Positions 10,050 through 17,986 of a stretch of 64,000 nucleotides of DNA are shown here, one piece after another. Origin of the DNA: Paenibacillus sp. P25 (GTDB taxonomy: Bacteria > Bacillota > Bacilli > Paenibacillales > NBRC-103111); NCBI GenBank assembly GCA_024704175.1, contig CP085629.1, forward strand, positions 5,394,001 through 5,458,000. The letters are read 5' to 3'. The translations under genes and the position numbers were made by a program. The notes beneath the pieces were generated by a model, which made no database searches, had not been told where the DNA came from, and saw nothing but the letters and a program-made list of their open reading frames with translations. Each line of letters begins with the position of its first letter. Within the stretch, counting starts at the first letter, position 1.

Positions 10050-10316
10050 TCAAATCTTGAAGCTGCGAAGAACAATGACGAGCAGAATATAGAGTACCAG
10101 GATAACGCCGGCGGAAGTCCAGCCAACCGGATAGTGGCAGTGCTTTTTCGGCGCGTAGATATTGACTTCCTCATAGCTGATGTTGACCGGGTACGGATGC
10201 GGGCCCACGTTCATAGGCGCCGTTGCCATCGGCATCACATTCGGCGCAGCATACGGCATGACATTCGGATTCGCCGCATACGGCATGACATTCGGCATGG
10301 GATTCAGGTTTTCCAT
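10050..10316 (-). CDS. YjcZ-like small sporulation/membrane protein with NVMPYA repeats
   Basis: An 88-residue protein. The N-terminal half is made of repeats of the form P-N-V-M-P-Y/M-A (PMPNVMPYAANPNVMPYAAPNVMPMA), then a polar stretch with HCHYPVGW, and a C-terminal hydrophobic helix (SAGVILVLYILLVIVLRSFKI) that matches the YjcZ tail. The ATG at 10316 has a strong GGAGGTG site. The Pro/Met/Tyr repeats resemble coat-associated small proteins of spore formers. It is a longer relative of the 36-residue protein at 7678, with the TetR and membrane genes between them. Confidence 0.75.
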   Translation of the reverse strand: MENLNPMPNVMPYAANPNVMPYAAPNVMPMATAPMNVGPHPYPVNISYEEVNIYAPKKHCHYPVGWTSAGVILVLYILLVIVLRSFKI

Positions 10317-10581
10317 ACTAGAACACCTCCGTAAAATTGTGCGAAAGAAGGACAATCTTCCGGACAGATGCCTCTTTCGCTCGGTAAGGATTGGGTAAAG
10401 TGTTCCTATCGAACACACCAACAGTCTATGGTGAAGCACCTATAGGGAGCACGGTATTCACCCACCCGCCCGAAAAATAGACGCCCGCCCGTCCGGCGTA
10501 CCGCCGGAATCCGGTTATTAGCTGCGCCGGCCTTGTCTTGCAAGAGCGTGTACGTCTATCTTGCGTTACCGCAGTTAACGT
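10317..10581. other. Non-coding stretch between YjcZ-like gene and qox operon
   Basis: Holds the upstream region of the YjcZ-like gene (with a CATAGACTG element resembling a sporulation -10 on the minus strand at about 10425) and ends at the qox terminator. I see no convincing gene. Confidence 0.5.
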
Positions 10582-10620
10582 AAAAAGCCGACGCTTCGGG
10601 GAATCCCCGACCGTCGGCTT
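10582..10620 (-). terminator. Terminator of the qoxABCD operon
   Basis: On the minus strand AAGCCGACG...CGTCGGCTT encloses an inner GGGGATTCCCC stem and is followed by TTTTT, 20 bases past the qoxD stop. Confidence 0.75.
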
Positions 10621-10640
10621 CATCAACCGGCCTATTATTT

Positions 10641-10970
10641 TCACTGCACCTGGGAGTTAAAGGACATGATCCACATGGATCCCGCCACAATCGTAAATAC
10701 GATGACCAATCCGAGAATCAGCGTCATGACGTTGTAACGCGGCTTCTCGCCTTCACGGATATGCATGAAGAAGAACAGCTGCACGAGAAGCTGAAGCACC
10801 GCCATAAGGACGATCGTAGTGATCAGCGCGACCTTGGACATCATATGGTTCATGACCAGCACAAGCGGAATAATCGTCAGCACGATGGACAGAATAAATC
10901 CGATCACATAGCTTTTGACCGAACCGTGTCCGCCTTGATGATCATGTCCGTGCGTTTGCGGATGCGCCAT
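10641..10970 (-). CDS. qoxD: Cytochrome aa3-type quinol oxidase subunit IV
   Basis: A 109-residue membrane protein with three helices (YVIGFILSIVLTIIPLVLVM; ALITTIVLMAVLQLLVQLFFFMHI; VMTLILGLVIVFTIVAGSMWIMSF) and the CyoD/QoxD motif QLFFFMHIREGEKPRYN. It helps assemble and stabilise the heme-copper quinol oxidase. The N-terminus is His-rich (MAHPQTHGHDHQGGHG), unusual for this small subunit. The ATG at 10970 lies one base after the qoxC stop. Last gene of the operon; length is normal and the frame is intact. Confidence 0.92.
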   Translation of the reverse strand: MAHPQTHGHDHQGGHGSVKSYVIGFILSIVLTIIPLVLVMNHMMSKVALITTIVLMAVLQLLVQLFFFMHIREGEKPRYNVMTLILGLVIVFTIVAGSMWIMSFNSQVQ

Positions 10971-10971
10971 T

Positions 10972-11588
10972 CTACATCACCCCCATCAGATAAACGACCG
11001 TGAACAGGAAAATCCAAACCACATCAAGAAAGTGCCAGTACAAGCCGATCACGGTAATCTTCCGGGTGGTTACCGGTGTAATGCCGTGGCGTCCGATCTG
11101 AATCATCAGCCCGATCATCCAGACCAGACCGATCGATACGTGAAGACCGTGCGTACCTACTAGTACAAAGAATGAAGATAAGAATGCGGTCGCGGGAAAT
11201 CGTCGCGCCTTCGCCGGCCATCTTGATGAACTCGTTCACCTCAAGCCCGACGAAAGCCGCACCCAGAATAGCGGTAATGATCAGCCAGCCGATAAGGCCC
11301 TTCCGGCTTCCCTTATGCATCGCAAGTGTCGCCAAACCGCTGGTGAAGGCGCTTGTGAGCAGGATGAACGTTTCGGCGATAACCCCCGGCATTTCGAACA
11401 GCTCTTTACCGATCGGTCCCCCGTCCGTATGGGTACGCAATACCATAAAGGTAGCGAACAGCGTACCGAACAGCAGGCAGTCCGTTACGAGAAATATCCA
11501 AAAGCCCAGTACTTTGAGCCCTTCCTGGTCTACATGATGCTCATGTCCATGATCATGGGCATGAGCATGTCTTTGCCGCGTGCTGCAT
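10972..11588 (-). CDS. qoxC: Cytochrome aa3-type quinol oxidase subunit III (two frameshifts)
   Basis: About 205 residues, five helices. Recognisable parts are GLKVLGFWIFLVTDCLLFGTLFATFMVLRTH, FEMPGVIAETFILLTSAFTSGLATLAMHKG, and the C-terminal SSFFVLVGTHGLHVSIGLVWMIGLMIQIGRHG...VIGLYWHFLDVVWIFLF, which are the HCO_III signature. The start ATG at 11588 overlaps the qoxB stop (TAATG). Frames break about 20 bases after the start, just before a His-rich run (HAHAHDHGHEHH), and near 11190. Subunit III has no redox centre and stabilises subunit I and oxygen entry. Confidence 0.88.
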
Positions 11589-13558
11589 TATAACGACCTC
11601 CCCAGCGACGCTTCCGTGCGCCGCACTTCATCCACGGGAATGTAGTAATCCGTGTCGTATTGGAATGAACGGGCCAGGAGGCAAAGTCCGACGCCGATGA
11701 GGCCCGGAATAGCCATCCACAGCCAGTTGAATACAAGGCCGAAGCCGGCAACGAACCAGCAGATGGACATGATGAATGGAATGCCCGAGTTTTTCGGCAT
11801 ATGAATCGGCTCGAGGTGAGCGCCTTTGTTCATCGTTGCGGCTTCGACGCCTCTCTCCTTCATTTCCCACCATGCGTCGCGCTCATCGCCTTTCGGCACA
11901 ACGGCAAAGTTATAGAGCGGCGCCGGCGAAGGAATCGACCATTCCAGCGTACGTCCGTTCCACGGGTCGCCCGTCGTATCGCGGTCGCCTTTCTTGATGC
12001 TGTAGCCGATCTGCCATACTTGGAAAATGAAGCCTGCCCCCATCAGGAACGCCCCAATGGTCGAAACGAGGTTGAGCGGTCCCCAACCCATATCCCAGCC
12101 ATAGGTATACACGCGGCGCGTCATACCCATGAAGCCGAGCGCATACTGCGGCATGAAGCAGATATAGAAGCCGAGATTCCACAGCCAGAACGCCCATCTG
12201 CCGAGCTTCTCGTCAAGCTTGAAGCCGAACATTTTCGGCCACCAGTAATAAATCCCTGCCAGGTAACCGAACACCACGCCGCCGATCAGCACCTGGTGGA
12301 AGTGCGCGATCAGGAAGTAGCTGTTGTGGTACTGGTAATCCGCCGGCGCTACCGCCAGCATGACACCCGTCGCCCCGCCGACGACGAAGCAAGGAATGAA
12401 CGCCAGCGTCCACAGCATCGGTCGCTCCATTCGGATCCGGCCGCGGAACATGGTGAACAGCCAGTTAAATACCTTGACCCCGGTCGGGATCCCGATCGCC
12501 ATCGTTGATATCGCAAAGAACGTATTGACGTCTGCGCCCGCACCCATCGTAAAGAAGTGATGCACCCAGGTGAAGAACGACAGAACGCTGATAATCATCA
12601 TCGCGAACACCATCGAGTTATAGCCGAACAGGCGCTTTCTGGCGAACGTGCTGACGATCTCCGAGAACACCCCGAAGGCCGGCAGAACGACGATATAAAC
12701 CTCAGGGTGACCCCACATCCAAATCAGGTTGATGTACATCATCGGGTTGCCCCCGCCCGTCATCGTGAAGAAATGGGCCCCGAGGAACCGGTCGATGAAC
12801 AGCGGCGCCAAGGTAACCGTCAAGATCGGGAACGCAAAGATAATAATGATACAGCTGGAGAAGACCGACCAGGTAAACATCGGCATTTTCATCAGCTTCA
12901 TGCCCGGCGCCCGCATTTTCAGAATCGTGACGATAAAGTTAATGCCGGTCGCAAGACTCCCGATCCCTGAGATCTGGATGCCCCAGATATAGAAGTTTTG
13001 TCCGACCCCCGGACTGTGCGAAAGCTCGGACAGCGGCGGATAGCTGAGCCAGCCCGCATCCGGCGAGCCGCCGATAACGAACGACAGGTTGAACAGCATC
13101 GCGCCCCAGAAGAACAGCCAAAAGCTGAGCGCGTTCAGATAAGGATAAGCTACGTCACGCGCGCCGATCTGCAGCGGCACAACGATGTTGAACAAAGCAA
13201 ACATCATCGGCATCGCCATGAACAAAATCATGATCGTGCCGTGCGTTGTAAATACGGCGTTATAGTGCTCCGCATTCAGGAACTTGACATCCGGCATCGC
13301 CAGCTGCGCCCGCATCAGCAGGGCGTCGACCCCGCCGCGGAACAGCATGAGGAGCGATGCAAGCAGGTACATAATGCCGATCTTCTTGTGATCGACGGTC
13401 GTCAGCCATTCTCTCCACAGCCAGCCCCACTTCTTGAAATAGGTGAGGACGAAGAAAATCGCCACCATGGTCAGACCGATCGACACATCCGCCCCGTAAA
13501 TCAGCGGGTCGCCGGTGACAAAGAAGTGAGACGCGAAATCTTTTATTTGTTCGATCAT
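11588..13558 (-). CDS. qoxB: Cytochrome aa3-type quinol oxidase subunit I
   Basis: An intact 656-residue heme-copper oxidase catalytic subunit with about 15 helices. The low-spin heme His is in FTTHGTIMILFMAMP; the Cu-B/Tyr motif is MWGHPEVYIVVLPAFG; the paired His ligands of Cu-B and high-spin heme are in WVHHFFTMG and LIAHFHQVLIGG. The length matches QoxB/CyoB (about 650) rather than cytochrome c oxidase CtaD. It reduces O2 to water with quinol electrons and pumps protons across the membrane. It starts at ATG 13558 behind AAGGAGAT, 21 bases after qoxA. Confidence 0.95.
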   Translation of the reverse strand: MIEQIKDFASHFFVTGDPLIYGADVSIGLTMVAIFFVLTYFKKWGWLWREWLTTVDHKKIGIMYLLASLLMLFRGGVDALLMRAQLAMPDVKFLNAEHYNAVFTTHGTIMILFMAMPMMFALFNIVVPLQIGARDVAYPYLNALSFWLFFWGAMLFNLSFVIGGSPDAGWLSYPPLSELSHSPGVGQNFYIWGIQISGIGSLATGINFIVTILKMRAPGMKLMKMPMFTWSVFSSCIIIIFAFPILTVTLAPLFIDRFLGAHFFTMTGGGNPMMYINLIWMWGHPEVYIVVLPAFGVFSEIVSTFARKRLFGYNSMVFAMMIISVLSFFTWVHHFFTMGAGADVNTFFAISTMAIGIPTGVKVFNWLFTMFRGRIRMERPMLWTLAFIPCFVVGGATGVMLAVAPADYQYHNSYFLIAHFHQVLIGGVVFGYLAGIYYWWPKMFGFKLDEKLGRWAFWLWNLGFYICFMPQYALGFMGMTRRVYTYGWDMGWGPLNLVSTIGAFLMGAGFIFQVWQIGYSIKKGDRDTTGDPWNGRTLEWSIPSPAPLYNFAVVPKGDERDAWWEMKERGVEAATMNKGAHLEPIHMPKNSGIPFIMSICWFVAGFGLVFNWLWMAIPGLIGVGLCLLARSFQYDTDYYIPVDEVRRTEASLGRSL

Positions 13559-13579
13559 AGGTATCTCCTTCTATTCTCC

Positions 13580-14590
13580 TTATTTACCGTTAGCCGCCGG
13601 AGTATGGTTATGCTGCATACCGCCCATTTGGGACTTTCCTTGGCCTGACTGGGTCTCACCGGATTTGGATTCGCCGGACGGGCTCATTTGCATGTTATGC
13701 TTCATTTCTCCCGAACCCTCGTCTCCTCCGTGAAGCATATAACCGCCGTACTTGTTCACGATGCTGTCGAACAAACCGTCCGGATAAGAGGAGTAGGTCG
13801 CTTGGTCCGCCGTTCCCGGCTTCGCCAGTTCATCATACCCCGCTTGCGTTAAGGCCGGAGAACTCTTCTTCACTTCCTGCACCCAGCTGTTAAAATCAGC
13901 CTGGGATTTCGCTACCACCTGGAACCGCATATGGGCGAATTCTTTCCCGCTGAAGTTCGCGCCCGTTCCGTAATATTCGCCCGGATGGTCCGCCTGCAGC
14001 CAGAGCTGCATCGCCATACCCGGCATTGTATATTCCTGGCCGCCCAGCTGCGGAACCCAGAAGGAGTTCATCGGCGCATCGGAGGTGAGCTGGAACTGCA
14101 CCGGCACACCGGCCGGAATTTCGACATAGTTGACTGTCGCGATCTTCTGGTCCGGGTATTGGAAGAACCACTTCCAATCCAGGGACGTGACCTGTATCGT
14201 GATCGGCTTCGTGTCGGCCGCCACCGGAGGCTTCGCCAGCGCATAGGTATCCCGGGCCGTGAAGAAGCCCAAAATGCCGATAATGATCACCGGAATGCCC
14301 CACCATACGATCTCCAGCACCTTGCTGTCATCCCAGTGCGGCGTATAAGGCGCCTTATTGTCCGGCTTGTCCCGGTACCGCCATACGATGTACACCAGAA
14401 TGCATAACACCGGAATCACCACGATGGCGCACAAAATGACGGAAATGATGATCAAACGGTGCTGCGTTTCCGCCACCGGCCCCTTGGGATCGAGAACCAG
14501 GTACGAACCGCTGCAGCCTGAGAGCAGGACCGCAGTCAAGACCGTCATCAAAATCAGTTTCCACAGGGCGAACCCTTTTCTAGTACTCAA
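13580..14590 (-). CDS. qoxA: Cytochrome aa3-type quinol oxidase subunit II, lipoprotein
   Basis: A 336-residue membrane-anchored subunit: lipoprotein signal (VLLSGCSGSY), two helices (LIIISVILCAIVVIPVLCILVYIVWRY; IVWWGIPVIIIGILGFFTA) and a cupredoxin domain (TSLDWKWFFQYPDQ; MNSFWVPQLGGQEYTMPGMAMQLWLQA). The Cu-A Cys/His ligands of cytochrome c oxidases are absent, so the donor is quinol. The last 50 residues are a low-complexity tail rich in Met, His, Ser and Gly (MKHNMQMSPS...MGGMQHNHTP). The start is TTG at 14590 with AGGAG ten bases ahead; an ATG just upstream is out of frame. First gene of the operon. Confidence 0.93.
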   Translation of the reverse strand: MSTRKGFALWKLILMTVLTAVLLSGCSGSYLVLDPKGPVAETQHRLIIISVILCAIVVIPVLCILVYIVWRYRDKPDNKAPYTPHWDDSKVLEIVWWGIPVIIIGILGFFTARDTYALAKPPVAADTKPITIQVTSLDWKWFFQYPDQKIATVNYVEIPAGVPVQFQLTSDAPMNSFWVPQLGGQEYTMPGMAMQLWLQADHPGEYYGTGANFSGKEFAHMRFQVVAKSQADFNSWVQEVKKSSPALTQAGYDELAKPGTADQATYSSYPDGLFDSIVNKYGGYMLHGGDEGSGEMKHNMQMSPSGESKSGETQSGQGKSQMGGMQHNHTPAANGK

Positions 14591-14664
14591 GTTCCTTCAT
14601 CTCCTCTTACCTGCCGAATACAGTTTTCTTTCTCTGCTGTCTTATCATAACAGAAACCCTTGTG

Positions 14665-14693
14665 ATGATTTTCACTGTTTACAAATACGTCAA
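14665..14693 (-). promoter_or_regulatory. Possible promoter for qoxABCD
   Basis: On the minus strand TTGACG, 17 bases, AATCAT lies about 75 bases before the qoxA start. The -35 is good and the -10 is weak; a TATGAT at 14644-14649 is an alternative -10. Confidence 0.3.
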
Positions 14694-14777
14694 GATTTGT
14701 TCAGTTTCTCGCCAAAAAGTGTTCACGGAAAGTTTTCAATTGTACCAATGTTTACCCGCCGCAGCGCCAAACAACAC

Positions 14778-14810
14778 AAAAAAAGCCAGCCGAGGAAACG
14801 GCTGACTTTT
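14778..14810 (-). terminator. Terminator of the small membrane protein gene at 14838
   Basis: On the minus strand GTCAGCCG-TTTCCT-CGGCTGGC is followed by a seven-T run. Confidence 0.75.
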
Positions 14811-14837
14811 CGTTATAAAGTGACATTAAGTTCCGGT

Positions 14838-15056
14838 TCAAGGAAATGTTCTTGGGGTCTTGCCTTGGAACAACTCAACAGCCAGTCCAATCAGTGCGAT
14901 CTGCACCGCTGCAACGATAAAGCCGATGCCCACCATCAAAGTCAGGTTCTGGTCGCTGAAGTCGCTTACATTCCAGGAACAGATTAAAACGCCAATTGCT
15001 GTAAGGACCCAAGCCAATTTAATCATAATCGAGGATTCTTTCGTGCTGTTGTGCAT
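14838..15056 (-). CDS. Small two-helix membrane protein, unknown function
   Basis: A 72-residue protein with two hydrophobic helices (MIKLAWVLTAIGVLICSWNV and LTLMVGIGFIVAAVQIALIGLAVELF). The ATG at 15056 is preferred because GAGGTG precedes it. It has its own extended -10 promoter and its own terminator, so it is a single-gene transcript next to qoxA. I do not recognise a family. Confidence 0.7.
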   Translation of the reverse strand: MHNSTKESSIMIKLAWVLTAIGVLICSWNVSDFSDQNLTLMVGIGFIVAAVQIALIGLAVELFQGKTPRTFP

Positions 15057-15100
15057 CTGAATCACCTCTCCGAATCGTTGTACTAATTATTCTTACCCTT

Positions 15101-15109
15101 ATTATAACA
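15101..15109 (-). promoter_or_regulatory. Extended -10 promoter for the small membrane protein
   Basis: On the minus strand TGTTATAAT (TGn plus TATAAT) lies 45 bases before the start codon. A TTGAAC is 19 bases upstream, too far for a standard -35, but the extended -10 can compensate. The upstream DNA is very A/T rich. Confidence 0.55.
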
Positions 15110-15234
15110 CATTGATTCGGTTTTTGTTCAAAAAAATATTCAAAAGTTGATCAATTTTTGGACAATTTTTTTGAAAGGCGATTCCATCCCGTGAAAACGC
15201 ATAACCGCACGCCGTTCTAGAGGCACCGTCCTCT

Positions 15235-15765
15235 TTACGCCTTGACCGTTCCGGCGGATTGCACCGCCTTCAGCGTTTCGCGGATGAACGCCGGCTCGTC
15301 CTTCGGCGTGCGGGATGTGATGAGATTGCGGTCTACGATGACTTCCTTATCCTCGAAGGTTCCTCCGGCGTTCCGGACATCGTCCTGCAGCGGCGGATAG
15401 CACGTCAGCTTGCGGCCCTTCAGCAGTCCGGCACTGATCAGAATTTGCGGGCCGTGGCAGATGGCGGAAATCGGTTTTCCCTGCTTGTCCATCGCCTGCA
15501 CGAAGGACTGGATATGCGGATTAAGCCGAAGCTGCTCCGGTGAGGAGCCCCCGGGGATCACAACGGCGTCGAATTCGTTCGGATCGGCGTCCTGGATTGC
15601 ACGTTCGGCGGTATACGAAGCCTGCTTGTTCTTGCCTTCGAGGCGCTCGCCCGCTTTCAGACCGATAATGACCGTCTCATGCCCGGCCTCCCGAATGGCG
15701 TCGTACGGCTTCTGCATCTCGCTGTCCTCGAACTGGGGACCGAGCAAAAATGCGATTTTTGCCAT
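15235..15765 (-). CDS. DJ-1/PfpI-family protein (type 1 glutamine amidotransferase fold)
   Basis: An intact 176-residue cytoplasmic protein. It shows the PfpI/YraA pattern: MAKIAFLLGPQFEDSEMQKPYDAIREAGHE, VIPGGSSPEQLR, the nucleophile elbow ISAICHGPQILISAGLLKG with the catalytic Cys, and RKLTCYPPLQDDVRNAG, ending NLITSRTPKDEPAF. Members act as stress-induced proteases, deglycases or glyoxalase III-like enzymes; the exact substrate is not predictable. ATG at 15765 behind GGAAAGGAGATG. Single gene. Confidence 0.9.
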   Translation of the reverse strand: MAKIAFLLGPQFEDSEMQKPYDAIREAGHETVIIGLKAGERLEGKNKQASYTAERAIQDADPNEFDAVVIPGGSSPEQLRLNPHIQSFVQAMDKQGKPISAICHGPQILISAGLLKGRKLTCYPPLQDDVRNAGGTFEDKEVIVDRNLITSRTPKDEPAFIRETLKAVQSAGTVKA

Positions 15766-15842
15766 GACAGATCATCTCCTTTCCAAATTCGCGGCTTCAG
15801 ACAAGCCTTTATTACATTACCCGAACAAAACTCCGAGTAAAC

Positions 15843-15870
15843 AAAAAGGCCCCGGATTTCTCCGGGGACC
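15843..15870 (-). terminator. Terminator after the MBL-fold hydrolase gene
   Basis: On the minus strand GGTCCCCGG-AGAAAT-CCGGGGCC is followed by TTTTT, 13 bases past the stop. Confidence 0.75.
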
Positions 15871-15882
15871 CATTCGTAAGGC

Positions 15883-16518
15883 CTACACGTAAGGATTGTT
15901 TTCCCGCTCGTAGCCGATTGTCGTCTTCGCGCCGTGCCCCGGATAGACGATGGTGTCGTCCGGCAGCTCGAACAGCTTGTCGTGAATCGAATCGAGCAGG
16001 TCCTGCTGATCGCCTCCCGGCAGATCGGTCCGTCCGACGGACAGCCGGAACAGCACGTCGCCGCTGAACAGCTGGTTGCCGTACAGGAAGCTGACGCTTC
16101 CCGGGGAATGCCCCGGGGTATGAAATACTTTAAATACAAGTCCGAGCAGCTTCAGCTCCTGGCCTTGATCCAAGGCGTATTCCGCCGGCTCCGTTACGAT
16201 CGGCGCACCGAGCTCCGGCCAGCGGGCCGAGCCGTTATACTTCGGATTCGTCAGCCATTCCGCTTCCGCATCGTGGAGATAAACCGGACAGCCCTTCAGC
16301 TTCCGCAGTTCATCTACGCCGCCGATATGATCGAAGTGGGCATGCGTCAGCAGAATTGCTTCGATCTCCATATCCTCCACCCGCTTCAGCGGCGGCTTCG
16401 GATTCATCCCGGGGTCGATCACGATCCCCTTGTTCTCTCCCGGCCGCGAGATCAAATAAGCGTTCGTCTGCAGCGGTCCGAGCGAGAAGATCTCTACCTT
16501 GAGTGTCTGATTATCCAT
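15883..16518 (-). CDS. MBL-fold metallo-hydrolase, YqgX/glyoxalase II-like
   Basis: An intact 211-residue enzyme with the metal-binding motif LLTHAHFDHIGGVDEL, further ligands in FHTPGHSPGSVSF, SGDVLF and the C-terminal YPGHGAKTTIGYE. This set matches the YqgX/YcbL branch of the metallo-beta-lactamase fold, which hydrolyses glutathione- or bacillithiol-type thioesters or related substrates in the cytoplasm. The N-terminus FSLGPLQTNAYLI is also characteristic. ATG at 16518 behind AAAGGAG. Confidence 0.9.
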   Translation of the reverse strand: MDNQTLKVEIFSLGPLQTNAYLISRPGENKGIVIDPGMNPKPPLKRVEDMEIEAILLTHAHFDHIGGVDELRKLKGCPVYLHDAEAEWLTNPKYNGSARWPELGAPIVTEPAEYALDQGQELKLLGLVFKVFHTPGHSPGSVSFLYGNQLFSGDVLFRLSVGRTDLPGGDQQDLLDSIHDKLFELPDDTIVYPGHGAKTTIGYERENNPYV

Positions 16519-16563
16519 GAAGCGTTCCTGCTCCTTTATCTTCCGCGCCGCTTAGGCCTCCGA

Positions 16564-17130
16564 TTAGAACGTGGACAGCGGCTCGCGCAGTTCTTTGACG
16601 ATGACCGTCTGGTAGCCGGTTCCTTCGCCGTACTGGCGGCCCATTTCTTCACGGGCCACTTTGATTTTATCCTGATAGTCCGGAGCTTCGCGGTCCGGGT
16701 TCTCCTGCTTGAACCTCGTCATAACCGCCTGCACATGGGCCGGGCGCGGTCCCCAGTGTCCCAGGACGTGGCCGCTGAAATCGGTGAAGATGACGATCGG
16801 GATCGCCTCGCCGCCGCCGGTCAGGAACTGGGCCATAACGTCCGGATGCTCTTCCTTGATCAGCACCTCTACCGGGATGCCGGAAATTTCAAGCGCGCGG
16901 AATACCGCCGGCACGTTCCGGACAACATCGCCGCACCAATCGGCGCACAGAATGAGGCGGCGCAGGTCGTCCCGGTTGTTGAGCGATTCGAAGAACTCCT
17001 TGTCGTCTTCGTTCTCCCAGGAAAATTTGTCGTACCATTCCTGGAATTTCTCCTGGTTCTTGGTCATGCCGTCGATAAACTGCTGCGGGGTCAGACCTTT
17101 CTTCAGCTTATCCGCCAAATTTTTGCTCAT
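16564..17130 (-). CDS. Thioredoxin-like family protein with WCGD site
   Basis: A 188-residue cytoplasmic protein. An N-terminal helical part (LADKLKKGLTPQQFIDGMTKNQEKFQEWYDKFSW) precedes a thioredoxin-like fold with ILCADWCGDVVRNVPAVFRALE and PIVIFTDFSGHVLGHWGPRP. The second Cys of the usual CxxC is missing: WCGD keeps one Cys followed by Gly-Asp. This single-Cys form is known in a Bacillales thioredoxin-family group of unknown partner; it cannot do classic dithiol exchange. The ATG at 17130 is chosen over a GTG two codons upstream because of AAAGGAGG spacing. Confidence 0.82.
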   Translation of the reverse strand: MSKNLADKLKKGLTPQQFIDGMTKNQEKFQEWYDKFSWENEDDKEFFESLNNRDDLRRLILCADWCGDVVRNVPAVFRALEISGIPVEVLIKEEHPDVMAQFLTGGGEAIPIVIFTDFSGHVLGHWGPRPAHVQAVMTRFKQENPDREAPDYQDKIKVAREEMGRQYGEGTGYQTVIVKELREPLSTF

Positions 17131-17177
17131 GCACACCCTGCCTCCTTTGAAATGGTCCCACTATGGTTTATTGTACC

Positions 17178-17210
17178 AAAAAAGCGGCCCCGCACCAACC
17201 GGAACCGGGG
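17178..17210 (-). terminator. Terminator after the racemase gene
   Basis: On the minus strand CCCCG and CGGGG form a stem and GCCGCTTTTTT follows. It overlaps the upstream region of the thioredoxin-like gene. Confidence 0.6.
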
Positions 17211-17232
17211 TACGAAGTCTGTGCCGCCGCCT

Positions 17233-17921
17233 TCAGGCAAGGGAACGATCGAGAGCCGCGCGGGCCAAAAGCAGCGAAGAATCCAGCGTCGGCGACGGAC
17301 TGTTCGCGTCGCTTATGAGCATCGGAATTTCCGTACAGCCCAGGATGACCGCATCCGCACCGGCTTCTTTCATTTCGCTTATGATCTCTATGTACTGCGT
17401 CCGCGACGCTTCGTTGATGATCCCTTTGTATAATTCCGCATCGAGAACGGCCTGAATGATCCCCTTCTGTTTATCACCGGGAACAAAGCATTCGATCCCG
17501 TAACGCGCAAGGACGCGCTGGTAAAAATCCGCGTTCATGGTAGCCATCGTTCCGAGCAGCGCGAGCTTCTTAAAGCCTTTCTCCTGCGCCTCCGCCGCCA
17601 GGGCTTCCGCGATATGGATCACCGGCAGGGAAACTCTCTTAACCAGCTCATCGTAAACGATATGCGGGGTGTTCGAAGCGATGACGGCAAAATCCGCCCC
17701 GGCCCGCTCCAAAGCCCGGATTCCTTCCGCGAGACCGTTCGTATACGCTTCCCAATCCCCGTCCGGGACCACTCCGCAAAATCGCCGAAACGGACGCTGA
17801 AAATCACGATTTCCGGATAGTTGATCTCTCCCGCCCGTTCCACGTACATCCGCGTCAGCGTGCTGTAAAAAATAGCGGTCGATTCCGCGCTCAAACCGCC
17901 CAGGATGCCGATTCTTTTCAT
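17233..17921 (-). CDS. Aspartate/glutamate racemase family protein (one frameshift)
   Basis: About 230 residues: MKRIGILGGLSAESTAIFYSTLTRMYVERAGEINYPEIVIFS, then GIRALERAGADFAVIASNTPHIVYDELVKRVSLPVIHIAEALA, and DAVILGCTEIPMLI. Racemases of this fold use two catalytic Cys; here the first is Ser (ASNTPH) and only the second remains (GCTEIP). That asymmetric site resembles the YgeA-type racemases, which have a non-Cys residue at one position. It would interconvert L- and D-amino acids for wall or spore use. The frame breaks near 17765. ATG at 17921 behind AGGGG. Confidence 0.8.
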
Positions 17922-17946
17922 CTGGATCGTCCCCTCTCCCATTCAA

Positions 17947-17978
17947 GAAAATAAACCGCCATTACATCGTAATGGCGG
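17947..17978 (-). terminator. Terminator after the DedA gene
   Basis: On the minus strand CCGCCATTAC-GAT-GTAATGGCGG is a perfect 10-bp stem followed by TTTATTTTC. Confidence 0.75.
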
Positions 17979-17986
17979 CCGAATCC

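Noticed and set aside
10426..10644. A 72-codon minus-strand frame downstream of qoxD
   Set aside because: It starts within the oxidase terminator region, has no ribosome binding site and no recognisable features.
11801..12508. A 235-codon + strand frame inside qoxB
   Set aside because: Antisense shadow of an intact, strongly conserved oxidase subunit.
15934..17433. A 499-codon + strand open frame across the MBL, thioredoxin-like and racemase genes
   Set aside because: It runs antisense through three genes with clear catalytic motifs and has no own motif or ribosome binding site.
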